Origin: Pontibacter mangrovi
Lineage (GTDB): Bacteria > Bacteroidota > Bacteroidia > Cytophagales > Hymenobacteraceae
Assembly (NCBI RefSeq): GCF_006385705.1
Contig: NZ_VFRQ01000003.1
Span: forward strand, 1-64,000
DNA: 64,000 nucleotides
Direction of reading: 5' to 3'
In this document: positions 1-7,649 of the stretch, piece by piece
How the letters are laid out: every line of letters starts with the position of its first letter
Position numbering within the stretch: position 1 is the first letter of the stretch
Position numbers and translations under genes: made by a program
The notes under the pieces: model-generated
The model's input: the letters and a program-made list of their open reading frames with translations, nothing else
What the model was told of the DNA's origin: nothing
Database searches by the model: none

Positions 1-72
1 CAGAAGTACAAGCAGGCAAAGATTGTTTACCTGGAGCGAAAGCTCTCTAAACTTAAAAAAGAAGCTGCTTAA
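1..72 (+). CDS. 3' end of an unidentified gene (partial)
   Basis: Frame 1 is open from the window edge to a TAA at 70-72 and encodes the last 23 residues of a protein, ending in a lysine-rich, probably helical tail (LERKLSKLKKEAA). The start and body lie outside the window, so no function can be given. The short charged C-terminus would suit a coiled coil or a basic tail. Confidence 0.5.
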   Translation, partial: QKYKQAKIVYLERKLSKLKKEAA

Positions 73-114
73 GAGAAGTTATATAGAAGTTAGCGGTAAG
101 ATTAATTTTAAAGA

Positions 115-627
115 ATGAAAGCAATCCTAAAGGCAAAGCATTGGCAGATATTTGTAATTCTTATGCTTTTGTCTTTCCTCAGTAACATAAGCATTGGCGA
201 TTCATCAATCTTAGAAGTCTTTTTTGCTAGTTTATTTCTCATAGCCATTATAAGTTTTCCTATAATTATAGGGAATGAACTTTATGAATATGTGCCAGAA
301 AAAATGAAGCTAAACTATAACCTCTTTTTGGTTAATGGGGCTCTAGTGTTGCTCATTGTAGGAATTGCCTTGGCTTTTGGAGATGGTCAACATTATGAAT
401 TCAGCGGTTTAGCGGCGTTGCCAATTTATTATGTCATGTTTGCTTATCTGCATATTTATGCCTTTCCTGTAAAAGAACTTAAGTCTATAGAATTAGGAAG
501 AGAAGTTAAATTAGGAGAGTATGCGGGAGATGTGGTTCTGATGTTAATATGGCCTGTTGGCATATGGTTCATACAGCCGCGGATTAACAAAGTAATAAAT
601 GAAAGAGAAACGTTTGTGAAAAAATAA
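115..627 (+). CDS. Hypothetical four-helix membrane protein
   Basis: A 170-residue protein with about four hydrophobic segments (roughly residues 10-28, 32-52, 66-88 and 100-116) and a fifth near 137-153 around VVLMLIWPVGIWFIQPRIN. I do not recognise it as a named family; the ending resembles small integral membrane proteins common in Bacteroidota. The gene is clearly more AT-rich than the DNA from 1.6 kb onward, and so is the next gene, which suggests the pair is accessory. It stands 42 nt after the partial upstream gene. Confidence 0.7.
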   Translation: MKAILKAKHWQIFVILMLLSFLSNISIGDSSILEVFFASLFLIAIISFPIIIGNELYEYVPEKMKLNYNLFLVNGALVLLIVGIALAFGDGQHYEFSGLAALPIYYVMFAYLHIYAFPVKELKSIELGREVKLGEYAGDVVLMLIWPVGIWFIQPRINKVINERETFVKK

Positions 628-718
628 GAACTCCAGTCGCCAACAAGTTTTATACCTTATGCTACGGCCGACGGTCTCGCCCATGATATACACAAGACGT
701 TACTTACATTACACAAAA

Positions 719-1534
719 ATGAAAACGGTTACTCTGCTATTTACCTTTTTGCTGATATTCTCTTTGGCTAATGCTCAGGAAGATAAAATTGAAGAGTCTT
801 GGGTGAGGGATGATTCTGTTTTCATTGCCAGTTATATAAAAGCTTACAAAGCGAATCCTCTTAAGATAGAATCATACTTACAACCTGATAAAAAGAGAAG
901 AAATGATCTAGGTTTTGGTTACTCTTCCATTGAAGGAAGCATGGGCAAAGGTTATGTAACTGTGTTTTATCATCTTGTGTACTTTCAGGATAAACTCGTA
1001 AGCTATAGGCTTAGTCCTCAAATGCCCAGAGACAGCAGGTTAACGCAAAGGTATAAGAGGTTTTATAGCACCCTTTACCGATTCAACGAGAAAGATCAAG
1101 CCGTAGACCTATACATCAACTTTAAAGATGTGGCCAAACCATTGGATAGTTTTACAAGAGCACCTTCAACAAGAGCTTTGGCTTATTTAATGACGCCATT
1201 TTCCGGAATTGTTTATGGTTATCGGGGTGGAGAAGGATCAACTATCTTAGAAAATAGGGCCGCCTTCAACTTTGTTAAGGACAAGCTTACCCCTGAAGAT
1301 TATCTTATGTTGCTCTACAGCAAGAACCCAGCAACAAGACTGACGGCTGCTGAAAACTATTATAGAAATCCTGAAAGGTTTAAGAAGTATAAAACTGAAA
1401 TAGATGATAGGATCAAAATAATTTATAGTGAGCTTCCTGAGACACAAACAATGAATGGTTGTATTCTAACAACTGACGAGACAAAGAAGCTGGTTGATTT
1501 CTATTTGAAAGAAGTAAAGAACTATAGCAAGTAA
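719..1534 (+). CDS. Hypothetical secreted protein
   Basis: A 271-residue protein. I chose the ATG at 719 rather than the in-frame one at 659 because it starts directly with a signal peptide (MKTVTLLFTFLLIFSLANAQ, likely cut after NAQ). The mature part is mixed alpha/beta with many Tyr and Lys; no motif is recognised. It contains a short ATRLTAAENYYRNPERFKKY stretch that could be one helical repeat. Like its upstream neighbour it is AT-rich compared with the flanking core genes. Export to the periplasm is inferred only from the signal peptide. Confidence 0.7.
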   Translation: MKTVTLLFTFLLIFSLANAQEDKIEESWVRDDSVFIASYIKAYKANPLKIESYLQPDKKRRNDLGFGYSSIEGSMGKGYVTVFYHLVYFQDKLVSYRLSPQMPRDSRLTQRYKRFYSTLYRFNEKDQAVDLYINFKDVAKPLDSFTRAPSTRALAYLMTPFSGIVYGYRGGEGSTILENRAAFNFVKDKLTPEDYLMLLYSKNPATRLTAAENYYRNPERFKKYKTEIDDRIKIIYSELPETQTMNGCILTTDETKKLVDFYLKEVKNYSK

Positions 1535-1597
1535 CACTGCACATGCCTTATTCTCGGCTGCGCCTCGTTCACAGCCTATACTAACCAATAAACACCC

Positions 1598-1891
1598 ATG
1601 AACCTCACCACCTTCAAAGCCAGCCTCTCCGCCGCTACTCCCCCACCGGAAGCTAATGTATACCTGCAGGCGCTGTGGTACGAGGCGAAAGGAGATTGGG
1701 ACAAAGCCCATGTCCTTATTCAGGACCTGCCCGACCAGAACGCCGCCTGGATACACGCTTACCTGCACCGCCAGGAGGGCGACACTGGGAACGCCGATTA
1801 CTGGTACCGCCGTGCCGGCAGAAAAAGGCCGCAGCAAACGCTGGAGGAGGAGTGGGAAAGTATAGCCTCGGAACTGCTGGAGGAAGTATAG
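1598..1891 (+). CDS. Small TPR-like hypothetical protein
   Basis: A 97-residue soluble protein. Residues 19-70 (ANVYLQALWYEAKGDWDKAH, then AWIHAYLHRQEGDTGNADYW) look like two degenerate TPR helical hairpins, suggesting a protein-protein interaction role; there is no catalytic motif. Similar short proteins are known from Bacteroidota as conserved hypotheticals. It converges on the MoxR-like ATPase gene, and a shared hairpin at 1912-1937 lies between the two stops. Confidence 0.75.
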   Translation: MNLTTFKASLSAATPPPEANVYLQALWYEAKGDWDKAHVLIQDLPDQNAAWIHAYLHRQEGDTGNADYWYRRAGRKRPQQTLEEEWESIASELLEEV

Positions 1892-1911
1892 CAGGCTGCA
1901 CCGCAAAAGAA

Positions 1912-1937
1912 AAGAGGCGCAATGTATTGCGTCTCTT
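1912..1937. terminator. Hairpin between convergent genes (GACGCAA word palindrome)
   Basis: AAGAGGCGCAA and TTGCGTCTCTT pair around a TGTA loop, 11 bp with one G-T. It lies between the convergent stops at 1891 and 1970, so it could end transcription from both sides. The same core (AGACGCAA/TTGCGTCT, four-base loop) recurs at 43816-43835, so it also belongs to a dispersed repeat family. Confidence 0.55.
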
Positions 1938-1969
1938 CTGCATAAAATCACTCCTAAACTCCCAAACTC

Positions 1970-3490
1970 CTAAAAATCTTCGTCCTCGTCTTCCTCGCCG
2001 AAGGTAGGCATCGAGAACATACCGCTGAGCAGGTCTTTGAACTGAAGGCCGGTGCTGAGGCGGTTTTTGCTGAGTTGGCTGTGCTCAGCCAGGCCGTGCA
2101 GGGCAAACTCCATCATAAACAGCTTCTCGTCGCCTTTGGCTTTGGGCTGCTGCTTCTCTACCAGTTCGGATAGGCCGGGTATACTTTGCAGGGCTTTTTT
2201 ATAGGCCTCCGCAGGCGCGTCGTTGAGGATATCTATCGTGTTGCCGTCGCCAAACCAGTCGGTGATTTTCTTGTAAGGGTTGCCTTCTTTTGATTTTTTG
2301 GCTTTGTCCGGGTCCGGGAAATAGTTCAGGAACTGCGTACGGATGGCCTTGCCCATGAGCACCTGCGCCACATGGCCGGCCCCCTCCTGCTCACCCTCGT
2401 ACACCAGTTCCACCTTACCCGTTACCGATGGGATCGTGTTCAGGAAATCCGACACGCGAATGTATGTTTTGCTCTCGCCATTGAGCAAGGCACGTCGCTC
2501 GGCAGCGCTCATCAGGTTCTCGTAGGCAGAGATGGTCAGTCGGGCAGACACGCCGCTCTTCGGATCAACATACTCACTCTCGCGGGCCTCAAACGCCACC
2601 TGCTCTATCAAATCGCCGATGATGTCGTTGGTCTGCACCAGTTTGCCCTGTCCATCTTTCACACGTGCTTCCTGCTGCGTAATTTTCTTGCCGGTTTCCA
2701 GGGTTTTAGGGTAGTGCGTGATGATCTGGGAATCGATGCGGTCTTTTAGCGGCGTCACGATGGAGCCACGGTTGGTATAATCCTCTGGGTTGGCCGTGAA
2801 CACAAACTGGATGTCGAGAGGCATGCGCACTTTAAAACCACGTATCTGTATGTCGCCTTCCTGCAGAATATTGAACAGCGCCACTTGGATGCGCGCCTGC
2901 AAATCGGGCAGCTCGTTGATCACGAAAATGCCCCGGTGCGAACGCGGAATCAGACCAAAGTGGATCACGCGCTCGTCTGAGTATGGCAGCTTCATGGTGG
3001 CCGCTTTAATCGGGTCGGCATCGCCAATCAGGTCGGCAACCGATACATCGGGCGTAGCGAGTTTTTCGGTATACCTGTCGGAGCGGTGCAGCCAGGTGAC
3101 GGGCGTGTCGTCGCCGTGCTCGTGCACCAAGTCTTTGGCGTAGCGCGAGAGCGGGTGCAGCGGATCGTCGTTCAGTTCCGAGCCCTGCACCACCGGAATG
3201 TACTCATCCAGCAGGTCGATCATTTGCCGCGCGATTCGGGTTTTGGCCTGCCCGCGCAAGCCCAGCAGGTTGATGTGGTGCATGGAAAGTATGGCCCGCT
3301 GCATGTCCGGAATCACGGTCTCCTCATATCCCCAGATACCCGGAAAAACCTCCTCCTTGTTCTGCAGTTTTTTGATCAGGTTGCGGCGCAATTCCTGCTT
3401 CACGCTCTCCGGCTCGTAGCCGGCGGCCTTCAGTTGGCCCAAGGTCTTTATCTGATGTAGTTTCTCAGCTGGTACGTCTCTGTAGTTCAT
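1970..3490 (-). CDS. MoxR/BchI-like AAA+ ATPase
   Basis: A 506-residue AAA+ protein of the magnesium-chelatase-I/MoxR type. Its Walker A is unusual: GLRGQAKT at residues 77-84 keeps Lys and Thr but has Ala for the second Gly. The Walker B segment GIFVINE (187-193) has Asn for the usual Asp. A sensor-like FTANPED follows near residue 240, then a helical lid and an acidic C-terminus. The partner is the VWA gene immediately upstream at 3726-4826. Such ATPase/VWA pairs are known to act as chaperones for metal insertion or complex assembly. No chlorophyll or bacteriochlorophyll gene is present, so chelation is not implied. The client is unknown. Confidence 0.85.
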   Translation of the reverse strand: MNYRDVPAEKLHQIKTLGQLKAAGYEPESVKQELRRNLIKKLQNKEEVFPGIWGYEETVIPDMQRAILSMHHINLLGLRGQAKTRIARQMIDLLDEYIPVVQGSELNDDPLHPLSRYAKDLVHEHGDDTPVTWLHRSDRYTEKLATPDVSVADLIGDADPIKAATMKLPYSDERVIHFGLIPRSHRGIFVINELPDLQARIQVALFNILQEGDIQIRGFKVRMPLDIQFVFTANPEDYTNRGSIVTPLKDRIDSQIITHYPKTLETGKKITQQEARVKDGQGKLVQTNDIIGDLIEQVAFEARESEYVDPKSGVSARLTISAYENLMSAAERRALLNGESKTYIRVSDFLNTIPSVTGKVELVYEGEQEGAGHVAQVLMGKAIRTQFLNYFPDPDKAKKSKEGNPYKKITDWFGDGNTIDILNDAPAEAYKKALQSIPGLSELVEKQQPKAKGDEKLFMMEFALHGLAEHSQLSKNRLSTGLQFKDLLSGMFSMPTFGEEDEDEDF

Positions 3491-3550
3491 TTGTACAGTT
3501 ATCAGTTAACAATTATCAGCAACCAATTATAGGTTAGCCTTCAAATGCAA

Positions 3551-3624
3551 ACCCACCCCTGCCCCTCCGAGGAGGGGAATCTTCGTACAGGATAATTCCC
3601 CTCCTCGGAGGGGCAGGGGTGGGT
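3551..3624. repeat. 30-bp perfect inverted repeat, GC-rich REPIN-like element
   Basis: Left arm 3551-3580 and right arm 3595-3624 are exact reverse complements, separated by 14 nt. Each arm contains the shorter palindrome CCCCTCCGAGGAGGGG, so the element is two small hairpins in inverted order, as in REPINs. Single-arm relatives lie at 7577-7618 and 30664-30692. It sits between the VWA and ATPase genes, where it could form a strong stem in the transcript. Confidence 0.85.
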
Positions 3625-3725
3625 CCTATTCGCTTATCACTCCTAGCTAGTAAGGCGCTCACAGGTCTTGAAGACACTGTGAGGTCAGCATCCTCACATC
3701 TGCAAAATTTCAAATCTCCAAATCT

Positions 3726-4826
3726 CTAAAAGCTCTTCTTCCGGTTGCGGCCGTAGTCTCGGAACACGAGGTGGCCGAGGCCTTTGAGTGAGCTGTAGTA
3801 TGCCTGCCCATTGTTTACTTTCGTGAATTCGTCTACGAATTGCTGCAGATATGGGTCTGATGCGATCATAAACGTAGTGATCGGAATCTTCAGGCGGCGG
3901 CACTGGGCGGCCAGGTTCAGGGTTTTGTTGACCACTTTTCTATCCAACCCGAAGCTGTTCTTGTAGTAGCGCAACCCCTCCTTCAGGCAGGTAGGCTTAC
4001 CGTCAGTGATCATGAAGATCTGCTTGTTCGGCGTTTTGCGCTTGCGCAGGATGTCCATGGCCAGTTCCAGTCCGGCAACGGTGTTGGTATGGTATGGGCC
4101 TACTTCTAAGTATGGCAAATCCTTCACCTCTATCTGCCAGGCATCGTTGCCGAACACCAGAATATCCAGCGTGTCCTTCGGGTACCTCTGCTTGATGAGT
4201 TCCGCCAGGGCCATGGCTACTTTCTTGGCGGGCGTGATACGGTCTTCGCCATACAGGATCATGGAGTGCGAGATGTCGATCATCAGCACGGTGGCAGCCT
4301 GCGTTTTATGCTCTGTTTCGGTCACCTCCAGGTCCTGCTCGGTCAGGCGCAGGTCACCGATGCCGTGGTTGATCTGGGCGTTGCGCAGCGAGTCGGTCAT
4401 AGAAATCTGCTCCAGCGCGTCGCCGAAGCGGTATTCGCGGCGGTCGGTGCTAGCCTCGTCGCCGATGCCGGTGTGCGGGGTGGCGTGGCTGCCTTTGCCG
4501 CCTTTCTTCAGTTTGCCGAAGATCTCCTCCAGCGCGCTCTTTCTTATACCTTGCTCGCTCTTGGCGGTAAGCTGGAAAGCGCCCCGCTCCTGCGGGTTCT
4601 CATCAAGGTAGCCTTTCTTTTTCAGGTCCTCTATAAAATCACCGATACCGTACTCGTCGCCGGTCAGGTTGTACTGCTTGTCCAGCGAGCTAAGCCAGTT
4701 CAGTGCCTCGCCCACGTCGCCGGAGGTAATCGTCACCAGTTGCATAAAAATCTTCAGCAGCGACTCAAAGCCCGGCTTGTCGTCCTGCGGCGGTATGTAA
4801 TCTGTAAATCGATATCCTACACTCAT
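3726..4826 (-). CDS. VWA-domain protein, partner of the MoxR-like ATPase
   Basis: A 366-residue protein. Residues 1-170 are helical, with a Gly/His-rich linker near 108-122. The C-terminal half is a von Willebrand A domain with a MIDAS metal site: DISHS at residues 184-188 gives the DxSxS motif, and MITDGKPT near 270 gives the later Asp. It resembles the BchD/CoxE-type VWA partners of MoxR ATPases, and the ATPase gene lies 235 nt downstream on the same strand. The two products probably form a complex in the cytoplasm; the client is unknown. Confidence 0.85.
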   Translation of the reverse strand: MSVGYRFTDYIPPQDDKPGFESLLKIFMQLVTITSGDVGEALNWLSSLDKQYNLTGDEYGIGDFIEDLKKKGYLDENPQERGAFQLTAKSEQGIRKSALEEIFGKLKKGGKGSHATPHTGIGDEASTDRREYRFGDALEQISMTDSLRNAQINHGIGDLRLTEQDLEVTETEHKTQAATVLMIDISHSMILYGEDRITPAKKVAMALAELIKQRYPKDTLDILVFGNDAWQIEVKDLPYLEVGPYHTNTVAGLELAMDILRKRKTPNKQIFMITDGKPTCLKEGLRYYKNSFGLDRKVVNKTLNLAAQCRRLKIPITTFMIASDPYLQQFVDEFTKVNNGQAYYSSLKGLGHLVFRDYGRNRKKSF

Positions 4827-5125
4827 AATTCTCCTGATTTATACTTCAACAACGCAGTGCCTGCTAATGTTTGTATACGAGCTTTACCTTCCCCCGGCCC
4901 CTTCCTAAAAACAGGAAGGGAAGCTTTTTATTGATGCCGTGAAACAGTTATGCCCCCATGGCGCAAGCGTCCGCTTGTGCCTCATTCCGCATGTACAGAG
5001 GCACAAGCGGACGCTTGCGCCAGATCTAGTTTTCCTCTCCCCTTCCTGTTTTTAGTGAGGTAAAACAAAAAGGGCAGGCTGCTCTTGCAACCTGCCCTTT
5101 TTGTTTTACTTTATATTCCTGCTGC
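4827..5125. other. Gene-free 299 nt built of nested inverted repeats
   Basis: Outer arms 4905-4920 and 5040-5055 (CTAAAAACAGGAAGGG and its complement, 16 bp perfect) enclose inner arms 4959-4983 and 4998-5022 (25 bp perfect, 14-nt spacer, made of CAAGCG/CGCTTG words). A terminator follows at 5060-5109. The region lies between the desaturase and VWA genes, both on the minus strand; no ORF is credible here. Confidence 0.8.
5060..5109. terminator. Terminator of the desaturase gene
   Basis: A perfect 19-bp stem (5060-5078 with 5091-5109) has a GGGCAGG core flanked by A5/T5 and a 12-nt loop. It begins 16 nt after the desaturase stop and has a T tract in both directions, so it can act on either strand. 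Confidence 0.85.
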
Positions 5126-6106
5126 TTACGCAATCCAGCGGAACTTATACTCTAGTTGCGGCGCTTTCATGCGCTCTGCCACACGCTTTAAACGGTTTGG
5201 CAGGGCCATCACGTAATCGCGGGCGCGCTCACCGGCTTCGTCCAGACCAGTCAGGGTCTCAATCTTCCATTCCTTGATCAAGCCTTCCAGAATGTCTGTA
5301 TAGTCTGCGGAGGTATAAACGCCGATACGCTGCGCGGCATCCGTAAAATGGCCGAAGGTCTTACCTAAGTCCACGCCAAGCTCGCGCATGTAGTGGGCCG
5401 GCATTACGATCTTCTTGCGCATCATGTCTTCAAAGGCCAGCATCATCTCGTTCGGGTCGGCCTCAAATATCTTGCTCACAAACGACTTGTATGCCTTGGC
5501 ATGACGGGCCTCATCGGCGGCTACGTGGCCGCACAGTTTGGCCAGTTGGTTATCGCCCTGCTTTTTGGCGATCTGCGCCACACGGCGGTGCGAAATGTTT
5601 GTGGCTGTCTCCTGGAAAGAAGTATAAACAAACGAGCGGTACGGGTCATCATCGGTCTGCAAGTCGAAACCATCGGCGATCAGGTATTGCGTAGAGGCCT
5701 CCATCTCCCGCATGTTGATACGCCCACTCAGGAACAGATAACGGTTCAGTGCATCGCCGTGGCGGTTTTCCTCAGCAGTCCAGCTGCGGTTCCACTTCAT
5801 CCATGGCCCCTGCGGGTCTTTCGGCAAGCCTTCGATGGTCATGAGCCAGCTTTCATACGTCGGCAGCGCCTCCTCCGTAATCGTATCGCCCACCAGCACG
5901 GCCAGCAGGTCGTAGCTCAGGTCGCGGGCACGCTCACGCAGCTCCTTCACTTCATCGAAGAAAGTATCCATGGTGGCGTCCGGCAAAAGGTCTGCAGGCT
6001 GCCAGCTATCTTCCACGGTTTTCAGAAACTCAGAGAGTTTTTCTCCCACAAAGTCTTCCATCCATTTTATAACTTCTGCACGTGAGGCGAGCGCTGATGT
6101 AATCAT
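5126..6106 (-). CDS. Acyl-[acyl-carrier-protein] desaturase
   Basis: A 326-residue soluble di-iron enzyme of the plant-type stearoyl-ACP desaturase family, introducing a cis double bond into acyl chains on ACP for membrane fluidity. The iron ligands are visible: E113-N-R-H116 in EENRHG and E199-A-R-H202 in DEARHAKAY, with E166 in SFQET as another likely ligand. Length fits the bacterial family. The start gives an N-terminus (MITSALASRAEVIKWMEDF) with no transit peptide. Two related palindromes lie 59-97 nt upstream of the start codon and may be an operator. It is monocistronic, with its own terminator. Confidence 0.93.
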   Translation of the reverse strand: MITSALASRAEVIKWMEDFVGEKLSEFLKTVEDSWQPADLLPDATMDTFFDEVKELRERARDLSYDLLAVLVGDTITEEALPTYESWLMTIEGLPKDPQGPWMKWNRSWTAEENRHGDALNRYLFLSGRINMREMEASTQYLIADGFDLQTDDDPYRSFVYTSFQETATNISHRRVAQIAKKQGDNQLAKLCGHVAADEARHAKAYKSFVSKIFEADPNEMMLAFEDMMRKKIVMPAHYMRELGVDLGKTFGHFTDAAQRIGVYTSADYTDILEGLIKEWKIETLTGLDEAGERARDYVMALPNRLKRVAERMKAPQLEYKFRWIA

Positions 6107-6164
6107 GTTGCTGTTGTTTAATTGAATGCCAAATATAGTTTTAAAAATTGACAGTAGCCCGGCA

Positions 6165-6203
6165 CAGGTAACAATTTACCTGTAAAAGCACCTGAAACAG
6201 GTG
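6165..6203. promoter_or_regulatory. Paired palindromes upstream of the desaturase
   Basis: CAGGTAACAATTTACCTG (6165-6182, 7-bp arms) and CACCTGAAACAGGTG (6189-6203, 6-bp arms) share the core CAGGT/ACCTG. Their centres are about 22 nt apart, roughly two helical turns. A half-site CAGGTAAA follows near 6277. The position, in the only gene-free DNA before the desaturase, suits a dimeric regulator such as a TetR-type fatty-acid sensor; that identity is inference. Confidence 0.45.
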
Positions 6204-6298
6204 TTTCTGAACTTAAGCTATCAACTACTCCACTAAAAGTCGGTTTAATTTTAGCTTACGGATAAAAAGAGAGCAGGTAAACAAAATGGTGCTATTTC

Positions 6299-7237
6299 CT
6301 ATCGGTTCCGGAGCCTGTAATATAATGAACGCAGGAAACCGAGATTAATTCTGCGCTTGCTTAACTGCCGGATGAGGCTGTACAAAAAAGGGGTGCCTGT
6401 GGTTTGCTTCAGTAGCTGCAGTAACTGCTCTGCCTCCGTAAAATTAGCGGTTAGGTAGGCGTGCCGCGCTTCGTACTTTAGCCGCCTGGCCAGCGCCGCA
6501 TGTTCCTGCGGTGTCTGTACCATTTCTGCGGCCCTTCTGCATACTACAACAGTAGAGGCCAGCAATTGGTTGCCTTTCTTGTATAAGTTACCTGAAAGGG
6601 AGTGGTTGTGCAACCGCCGCTTGGTTGTTACTTCAGGTAAGTAGGCATACTTGTACTGGCGGGCCGAGCGTATCCAAAAGTCAAAGTCCTCATAGGCCAA
6701 AGCCTCATCGTAACCGTGCAATTTTTCAAACACCTCGCGACGCATAAGCATGGTTGGCGGGCAGATAAAGTAACGGCCCAGCACTTCGGCAAAAACGTCG
6801 CCGTCCGGTGCAGCTTTATACCTTTGGCTGTGGAAGTATAAATGCTCCGAAGCGTCCGAGATATATTCGGCATCCGAGTATACCACGCCATACGCCGGTC
6901 CCAGGCGCTGAAACTGCGCTACCTGCTGCGCCACCCTCCCGGGCAGCAGCACATCGTCGGTGGCAAAGTCAAGTATAAATTGCCCCTGGCTGGCACGCCA
7001 GCCTATGTTAAAAGCCCTAGTGTTACCCAGGTTTTGGCCGGTGCTGATAAACTTCAGCTGCGGGTACTGCTGCACATACTTCCGGATAATACTGACGCTG
7101 TTATCGGTGCTGCAGTCGTCCACAATAATAACCTCCAGGTTTGGGTACGTCTGGGTCAGCACCGAGTCCAGGGCCTCACGGAGGAAACGTTCATGGTTAT
7201 AGCACAGGCAGATAATAGAGACGAGTGGCTGGGACAT
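6299..7237 (-). CDS. Family 2 glycosyltransferase
   Basis: A 312-residue cytoplasmic or peripheral glycosyltransferase of the GT-A fold. It opens with VSIICLCYNHERFLREALDS, followed by the nucleotide-binding VIIVDDCSTDNS (about residues 37-48) and an acidic FATDDVLLPG near residue 95, the equivalent of the DxD metal site. ED at YEDFDFWIR is the likely catalytic-base region. There is no membrane segment. It probably adds sugars to surface polysaccharide or glycoprotein; the nearby FdtA/FdtB deoxysugar genes fit this but are separated by a 412-nt gap. Confidence 0.88.
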   Translation of the reverse strand: MSQPLVSIICLCYNHERFLREALDSVLTQTYPNLEVIIVDDCSTDNSVSIIRKYVQQYPQLKFISTGQNLGNTRAFNIGWRASQGQFILDFATDDVLLPGRVAQQVAQFQRLGPAYGVVYSDAEYISDASEHLYFHSQRYKAAPDGDVFAEVLGRYFICPPTMLMRREVFEKLHGYDEALAYEDFDFWIRSARQYKYAYLPEVTTKRRLHNHSLSGNLYKKGNQLLASTVVVCRRAAEMVQTPQEHAALARRLKYEARHAYLTANFTEAEQLLQLLKQTTGTPFLYSLIRQLSKRRINLGFLRSLYYRLRNR

Positions 7238-7649
7238 GTGCGAAGATAGGGAATATTGTGTTGCTTTAATGTAGCTTTTGCTGGCGTAAGCGTTCGCTTA
7301 TGCTTTTATACTTTAGCCACGGCTTTCAGTAACTTGATTATCCTTTCTAGCTGCCGTTCATCCTCCAGACTTACAGATCTACAGTTGCATTTCATACTTT
7401 GGCTCGCGGGCATCGCGCTGTCTACATTTCCTTTGCTCCTGCGTCGCAATGCCTTCGGCACTGGAAATCTAGAAGGCGCTCAACCCAAGGACTGGGATCG
7501 GAAAAGATAGCCATTGCTATGCCACTTGAACAGCACTCCCTTTCCAGTTTTTAGGAGAGGGCTGGGGTGAGGTAAAATTCCCCTCCTTAGACAAGGAGGG
7601 GCAGGGGTGGTTGGATCCGGTACTACAATCAACAACTAATAACCAACAA
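7238..7649. other. Gene-free 412 nt with dispersed repeat debris
   Basis: It holds a GCGTAAGCGTTCGCTTATGC word palindrome near 7270, a CTTTCCAGTTTTTAGGAGAGGG repeat near 7545, a single arm of the CCCCTCC...GGAGGGG family at 7577-7618, and an AACAATCAAC-type A-rich tract at 7625-7660 running into the next gene end. The only ORF (7256-7510, plus strand) has no coding character. No RNA gene was recognised. Confidence 0.7.

Noticed and set aside
1970..4826. A magnesium chelatase for (bacterio)chlorophyll
   Set aside because: No BchH-like or other pigment gene is present, and both nucleotide-site motifs deviate; a general MoxR-VWA pair is more likely.
7256..7510. An 84-residue ORF in the 412-nt gap
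   Set aside because: It covers repeat words and has no codon bias or recognisable ribosome site.
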